Source: Pseudomonadota bacterium
GTDB taxonomy: Bacteria; Pseudomonadota; Alphaproteobacteria; Rhizobiales; Hyphomicrobiaceae
Direction of reading: 5' to 3'
Length of the DNA: 9,241 bases
Assembly: GCA_023410905.1 (NCBI GenBank)
Contig: JAEYPL010000176.1
Span: forward strand, 1 to 9,241
This document shows positions 6,713-9,241 of this stretch, piece after piece (positions within the stretch are counted from its first letter, which is position 1; each line of letters begins with the position of its first letter). Below the pieces are notes generated by a model. It did no database searches and was not told the DNA's origin. It saw only the letters and a program-made list of their open reading frames with translations. A program made the translations under genes and the position numbers.

Positions 6713-7426
6713 ATGGTCCTGCGACTTTCCGATTTCGATGCCGTCACCTTCGATGTTTATGGCACGCTGATCGACTGGGAACCCTCGATCATCGCGTTCC
6801 TCGCACAATGGGCCAAGCGGGATGGCGTGACGGCCGGCGACGAAGAGTTGCTCATGGCCTTCGATCGCGCCCGCGCAGAGATCCAGAAGATCCGGCCGGC
6901 GCTGCTCTATCCGGATGTGCTGCGGCGTTGTTTCGATCGCATCGCGGCGGAGTACGCCCTCTCTGCCGATGAAAAGCATCGCGAGGCTTTCGCGATGGCT
7001 CCGCACGGCTGGCCGGCCTATGCGGACACCAACGCCGGCCTCACGGCGCTGCAGGCGCGCGCCAGGATCGGCGCACTCAGCAATATCGATGAAGCCTCAC
7101 TGAAGGCCTCATGCGGCAAGATGAATATCAGGTTCAATGTGGTCGTGACGGCGGAGCGAGTCGGCGCCTACAAGCCCGACTGGCCGCATTTTCATACGGC
7201 CATCGCGGATCTTGCCGCTATGGGCATTCCGCGCGAGCGGATACTTCATGTCGGACAAAGCCTCAGGGCCGACATTACGCCGGCCAATAAGCTCGGTCTG
7301 AAATGCGCGTGGGTCCACCGCCCCGGTCGACTGCTCGGACTTTCCGGAGAAGGCGCAGCCGAGGCTCGCCCCGACCTGACGGTCAGCACGCTCTCGGAGC
7401 TTGTCGCCGCAATCGGCGACAAGTGA
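6713..7426 (+). CDS. HAD superfamily hydrolase (annotated-type 'haloacid dehalogenase type II')
   Basis: A 237-aa cytoplasmic hydrolase with the HAD core: motif I FDVYGTLIDWE with nucleophile D14 and Tyr16 in place of the second Asp, motif II LSNID (S123-N124), motif III Lys (K154 in GAYKPDWPHF), and motif IV HVGQSLRADITPAN (179-192, D187). A helical cap lies between motifs I and II, as in subclass I. Tyr in DxY and the SN pair resemble L-2-haloacid dehalogenases, which is how databases name such proteins. At positions where those enzymes carry catalytic Ser and Asn before the final Asp, this one has Gln182 and Leu184. A true dehalogenase role is therefore doubtful, and phosphatase-like or other activity is possible. 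The ATG at 6713 is chosen as the first in-frame start with a normal N-terminus; only a weak purine stretch precedes it. The 45-nt gap after the ligase allows co-transcription. Confidence 0.88.
   Translation: MVLRLSDFDAVTFDVYGTLIDWEPSIIAFLAQWAKRDGVTAGDEELLMAFDRARAEIQKIRPALLYPDVLRRCFDRIAAEYALSADEKHREAFAMAPHGWPAYADTNAGLTALQARARIGALSNIDEASLKASCGKMNIRFNVVVTAERVGAYKPDWPHFHTAIADLAAMGIPRERILHVGQSLRADITPANKLGLKCAWVHRPGRLLGLSGEGAAEARPDLTVSTLSELVAAIGDK
7400..7423. terminator. Terminator-like hairpin between convergent genes (inside HAD 3' end)
   Basis: CTTGTCGCCG and CGGCGACAAG form a perfect 10-bp stem with a CAAT loop. It occupies the last sense codons of the HAD gene and stops one base before its TGA. 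On the minus strand it lies about 30 nt after the stop of the small secreted protein gene. No T-run follows on either strand, so any termination role would be weak or factor-aided; it could also protect mRNA 3' ends. Confidence 0.45.
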
Positions 7427-7453
7427 TCCTGCCAAGCAGAAATGTCGTGGCGC

Positions 7454-7729
7454 TTACTTGCAGGCCTTCTGGCGCGCGGTACAGGTCGGCATGACCATGT
7501 CGCCCGTGCACTTCATCGCCACGGGGCCTACGGCCTTGGCACCCATGCCGCTGATCGAATTGTTGAGCGCGGCCGTTGCCATGTACTTCGCGAGGTCCGG
7601 CGTGACCATGGTCGCCTGACCGCCGGCGCGCACGCACTTCGCCTTCGCTTCGGCTTGCATTGTCGTCAAACCACCGCCCGCGATAGCCACGGCCGCCGCG
7701 ACGCTCGCGATCACATAAATCTTTCTCAT
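7454..7729 (-). CDS. Small exported four-cysteine protein of unknown function
   Basis: A 91-aa protein that I cannot assign to a named family. Residues 1 to about 28 form a Sec-type signal peptide: basic MRKIYV, a hydrophobic Ala/Val/Ile core, then an A-E-A cleavage-like site. The mature part is about 63 residues with four cysteines (C32, C74, C83, C90), an even number that could form two disulfides in the periplasm. The spacing CxxxxxxxxC-x6-C ends the protein at CTARQKACK. The middle, TPDLAKYMATAALNNSISGM, looks helical. The start is set by a perfect AGGAGG five bases upstream of the ATG at 7729; the longer open frame to 7840 lacks such a signal and would bury the signal peptide. It converges on the HAD gene with 27 nt between stops and has its own long leader, so it is probably transcribed alone. 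Confidence 0.8.
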   Translation of the reverse strand: MRKIYVIASVAAAVAIAGGGLTTMQAEAKAKCVRAGGQATMVTPDLAKYMATAALNNSISGMGAKAVGPVAMKCTGDMVMPTCTARQKACK

Positions 7730-7734
7730 TGTGA

Positions 7735-7740
7735 CCTCCT
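7735..7740 (-). promoter_or_regulatory. Consensus Shine-Dalgarno of the small exported protein
   Basis: AGGAGG on the minus strand, five bases before the ATG at 7729. It is the strongest ribosome binding site in the window, fixes the start, and suggests high translation. Confidence 0.8.
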
Positions 7741-7791
7741 GTGTGGAATGTAGCAACGCACGCACAATGCCACGAAGTGCGGATTCGAAGA

Positions 7792-7822
7792 CGACGGCTG
7801 CTGCGTTTTCCCACAGCCGTTG
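7792..7822 (-). other. Possible hairpin upstream of the small exported protein gene
   Basis: ACGGCTG (7794-7800) and CAGCCGT (7814-7820) are inverted repeats with a 13-base loop, extendable by a wobble and a C-G pair. They lie about 65-95 nt upstream of the start at 7729. This could be 5'-leader structure or promoter-region dyad symmetry. I see no convincing -35/-10 pair in 7741-7880. Confidence 0.25.
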
Positions 7823-7880
7823 CCGCCGGGTTACGCGCACAAAGAGCGTAAGCCCAGCAGACCCGCAGCGCCCGAACGAC

Positions 7881-7908
7881 GAGAGCCGGCCACGACGGGC
7901 CGGCTCTC
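7881..7908 (-). terminator. Probable terminator hairpin of the first BA14K gene
   Basis: GAGAGCCGGCC (7881-7891) and GGCCGGCTCTC (7898-7908) form a perfect 11-bp GC-rich stem with a 6-base loop. It starts about 26 nt after the stop of the BA14K gene on the minus strand. No proper T-run follows (GTCGTTCGG), so termination may be only partly intrinsic. Confidence 0.6.
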
Positions 7909-7934
7909 TAGCATCGCACAGGTTCTAGGATGTC

Positions 7935-8357
7935 TTAGCGCACCAGGTACGGGCACACGCGGCGCGGCCCGTCATAGGGCTGGAACGTGCCATCGGACCA
8001 GCTGAACGACTGGAAGCGATCCGCGCACATCTCCCAGCGATCGCGATAGCCGGCCTGCGACTGGGCAATGGTGCTGCCAATGATGAGACCGCCAATGATC
8101 GCCGGTGCGACCCAGCGGCCACCACCGCGATAATGACGCCGCCCGTAATAGCCGCCGCGACGGCGAACCTGCTCGACATTGCTCTGCGCCATGTTCTGGC
8201 CGGCCGAGCTCATCGAACCCAGCGCCGAGGTATTGATCACCATGCTCGCATTGGAATTCAGCGCGGGCGCTGGAATGACCGCCGCCGAGGCCGGCACGCT
8301 GCCGAGGGCGCCAACACCGATCGCCAGCGCGGCGATCTTCAGGTTCGTCATACGCAT
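7935..8357 (-). CDS. BA14K family exported/membrane protein (first copy)
   Basis: A 140-aa protein of the BA14K family, named after a Brucella abortus 14-kDa immunogenic protein reported to have lectin-like properties. Residues 1-25 are a signal peptide (MRMTNLKIAALAIGVGALGS then VPASA). A Ser/Asn-rich stretch and a short basic Arg/Gly/Tyr linker (65-81, RRRGGYYGRRHYRGGGR) follow. Next is a hydrophobic helix at about 82-98 (WVAPAIIGGLIIGSTIA). The C-terminal BA14K motif is WEMCADRFQSF...DGTFQPYDG...CPYL at 108-138, with cysteines C111 and C135. The start at 8357 is chosen because GAGGAG lies seven bases upstream; MTNLK at 8351 is an alternative. The helix suggests anchoring in the inner or outer membrane with the motif exposed outside the cytoplasm. 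Its molecular role is not established. A paralogue lies 333 bp upstream. Confidence 0.88.
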   Translation of the reverse strand: MRMTNLKIAALAIGVGALGSVPASAAVIPAPALNSNASMVINTSALGSMSSAGQNMAQSNVEQVRRRGGYYGRRHYRGGGRWVAPAIIGGLIIGSTIAQSQAGYRDRWEMCADRFQSFSWSDGTFQPYDGPRRVCPYLVR

Positions 8358-8364
8358 CAGTCTT

Positions 8365-8370
8365 CTCCTC
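8365..8370 (-). promoter_or_regulatory. Shine-Dalgarno of the first BA14K gene
   Basis: GAGGAG on the minus strand, seven bases before the ATG at 8357. It decides between this start, the internal ATG at 8351 and the longer open frame that reaches 8411. Confidence 0.7.
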
Positions 8371-8390
8371 ATCATGATCAACGCGCTGGT

Positions 8391-8402
8391 GCAATGTATT
8401 GC
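8391..8402 (-). promoter_or_regulatory. Candidate operator/-10 region of the first BA14K gene
   Basis: GCAATGTATTGC is an interrupted palindrome (GCAAT, two bases, ATTGC) about 34 nt upstream of the start. Read on the minus strand it contains TACATT, a possible -10 box, which would give a short leader containing the Shine-Dalgarno. The -35 region (around 8416-8421) matches poorly, so this is tentative. Confidence 0.25.
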
Positions 8403-8640
8403 CCACCGCACGCCACTCCAGGAAAGAAGCAGACCTGACGGCCCACTCCCTCGAAGAGGGCCTGTGACGGCCCTTGCACCCCTAACGACAGCGCGACGCG
8501 ATATCCGTCTCTGCGCTCGATCAAATCATGCTCGCCTCTCGCGGCATGTCTCGGAACCCCTGTTCACGATCTCGCTTAATGGATCGTCGCAAAGCGACTA
8601 AAATGCCGACAAGTCCCGTGACAAATTGCCGGCGCGACAA

Positions 8641-8669
8641 AGCCGCCGCATCGCGTGGATGCGGCGGCT
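8641..8669 (-). terminator. Intrinsic terminator of the second BA14K gene
   Basis: AGCCGCCGCATC (8641-8652) and GATGCGGCGGCT (8658-8669) form a perfect 12-bp stem with a 5-base loop, 21 nt after the TAG stop. On the minus strand the stem runs straight into CTTTGTCG, a short T-rich tail. This is the best intrinsic-terminator candidate in the window. Confidence 0.75.
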
Positions 8670-8690
8670 AGATGTCTGAAGCTCAGCGAG

Positions 8691-9241
8691 CTAGCGCCTC
8701 AGATATGGGCAGAGCAGGCGCGGACGGTCGCCATAAGGCTGATACGTGCCGTCGCTCCAGCGGAACGAGCGGAACCGTGCCGCACAGCGCTCCCAGCGAT
8801 CACCGTAGCGTGCCTGCGACTGGCTCACCGATCCACCGAGGATCAGCGCTGCCGTACCGGCTACGATCGCCGGACCGATCCAACGTCCACCGTACCAATA
8901 GCGGCCGCTGCGATAACCGCGACGGTAGTAGCGGTTGCGGTAGTAGCCGCGCCCACCACGATAATACCGACCGCCGCGCCACCCGCGACCACTGCGGAAA
9001 GCGCGTCCGCGATAGCTGCGGCCACCTCGCAACGAGCGCCCGCGATAAGCGCGACTGCCGCGGGCCGAGCGGCTACCACGGAACGAACGCCCACCACGGA
9101 ACGATCGACCGCCACGCGCCGAGCGGCGAGCACTCCGGCCACGCCGCTGCGCTTGCTCAACATTGCTGGTTGCGAGATTTTGCCCGCTCGGTGCGAGCGC
9201 ACCAGGGGCGGACGTGTTGATCACCGCGCTCGGTTTGGGAA
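8691..9241 (-). CDS. BA14K family protein with Arg/Gly-rich repeat block (5' end outside window)
   Basis: The C-terminal 180-odd residues of a second BA14K protein; the frame is open to the window edge, so the signal peptide and start lie beyond it. The GTG at 9222-9224 is internal Val, because the paralogue has the same VINTSA context inside the protein. After a Ser/Asn-rich segment comes a block of about 90 residues (coded by 8880-9149) in which 32 are arginine, built of imperfect RGGRSF-like hexapeptides that become Tyr-rich toward the end. A hydrophobic helix IGPAIVAGTAALILGGSVS follows, then the BA14K motif DRWERCAARFRSF...DGTYQPYGD...LLCPYL with two cysteines. The ends match the first copy closely; only the linker is expanded. 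It is probably an envelope protein with a highly cationic exposed region. It ends in a strong terminator hairpin. Confidence 0.87.
   Translation of the reverse strand, partial: PKPSAVINTSAPGALAPSGQNLATSNVEQAQRRGRSARRSARGGRSFRGGRSFRGSRSARGSRAYRGRSLRGGRSYRGRAFRSGRGWRGGRYYRGGRGYYRNRYYRRGYRSGRYWYGGRWIGPAIVAGTAALILGGSVSQSQARYGDRWERCAARFRSFRWSDGTYQPYGDRPRLLCPYLRR
8880..9149 (-). repeat. Hexapeptide-coding Arg/Gly/Ser/Tyr repeat block
   Basis: Imperfect tandem 18-bp units within the second BA14K gene encode RGGRSF, RGGRSF, RGSRSA, RGSRAY, RGGRSY and related hexamers, later YYRGGRGYYRNRYYRRGYR. At the DNA level CCACGGAACGA recurs at 9076-9086 and 9094-9104, exactly 18 bp apart, consistent with growth by slippage or unequal exchange. 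Confidence 0.7.

Larger units (their letters stand above)
8358..8690. other. Intergenic region between the two BA14K genes
   Basis: These 333 bases contain no credible gene; open frames here are antisense continuations. From left to right I see the Shine-Dalgarno and candidate promoter dyad of the first BA14K gene, then a short CCCTC-GAA-GAGGG hairpin (8448-8460) flanked by two copies of TGACGGCCC (8436-8444 and 8465-8473). After these come a small GTCGC-AAA-GCGAC hairpin (8586-8598) and the strong terminator hairpin of the second BA14K gene (8641-8669). The stretch around 8575-8630 is less GC-rich than its surroundings. Confidence 0.6.

Noticed and set aside
5780..7006. Long minus-strand open frame of 408 codons antisense to the ligase and HAD genes
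   Set aside because: It lies opposite two genes with complete family motifs; it has no recognisable domain. Long antisense frames are expected in GC-rich coding DNA.
7750..7772. Sigma-54-like TGGCA...TTGC on the minus strand upstream of the small exported protein
   Set aside because: The GG-to-GC distance is about five bases too long for a -24/-12 promoter.
8436..8473. Two copies of TGACGGCCC flanking a short hairpin
   Set aside because: Only a 9-bp match in GC-rich sequence; no target-site or mobile-element structure around it.
8553..8577. GGAAC followed by CTT after about 17 bases, resembling an EcfG general-stress promoter
   Set aside because: The -10 part does not match CGTT well and it points along the plus strand, where no gene follows.
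8672..9220. Plus-strand frame of 182 codons rich in Ser, Arg, His, Asp and Cys
   Set aside because: Mirror of the arginine repeat in the minus-strand BA14K gene; its odd composition comes from the complement of Arg/Gly codons.

Overview
The window is high-GC bacterial chromosome, densely packed with genes that have short gaps or stop/start overlaps. Two BA14K-domain proteins, a family largely confined to Hyphomicrobiales (Rhizobiales), together with the alphaproteobacterial style of the other proteins, point to an alphaproteobacterium of that order. The genus cannot be named from this sequence. I saw no transposase, integrase, phage gene, CRISPR array, tRNA or rRNA.

Left part (1-3482): the 3' part of a SufA/IscA-type Fe-S assembly protein overlaps a DUF924 gene by one base. 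This pair converges on an RluD-type 23S rRNA pseudouridine synthase on the minus strand, and both stop codons lie inside one 10-bp palindrome. Divergent from rluD, a small single-span membrane protein (probably DUF6476) is followed 26 nt later by a zinc-less medium-chain dehydrogenase/quinone-reductase-like enzyme.

Middle (3489-7426): an unrecognised four-helix membrane protein (minus) is divergent from a DNA-repair pair, a ligase-associated metallo-beta-lactamase-fold DNA exonuclease and a three-domain ATP-dependent DNA ligase, coupled by an ATGA overlap. In many bacteria these two belong to a four-gene cassette with an Lhr-type helicase and a metallophosphoesterase. Here the next gene is instead a HAD-family hydrolase, so the cassette is split or reduced.

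Right part (7454-9241, all minus strand): three small exported proteins, each with its own leader or terminator-like hairpin. They are a 91-aa four-cysteine protein, a 140-aa BA14K protein, and a second BA14K protein cut off by the window end. The second carries a roughly 90-residue arginine/glycine/serine/tyrosine-rich repeat block where the first has only a short linker.

Most of the window is housekeeping or conserved accessory sequence. I did not find a convincing wholly new system. The most unusual items are the Arg-rich repeat in the second BA14K protein, the reduced ligase cassette, and several palindromes or hairpins placed exactly at gene ends.
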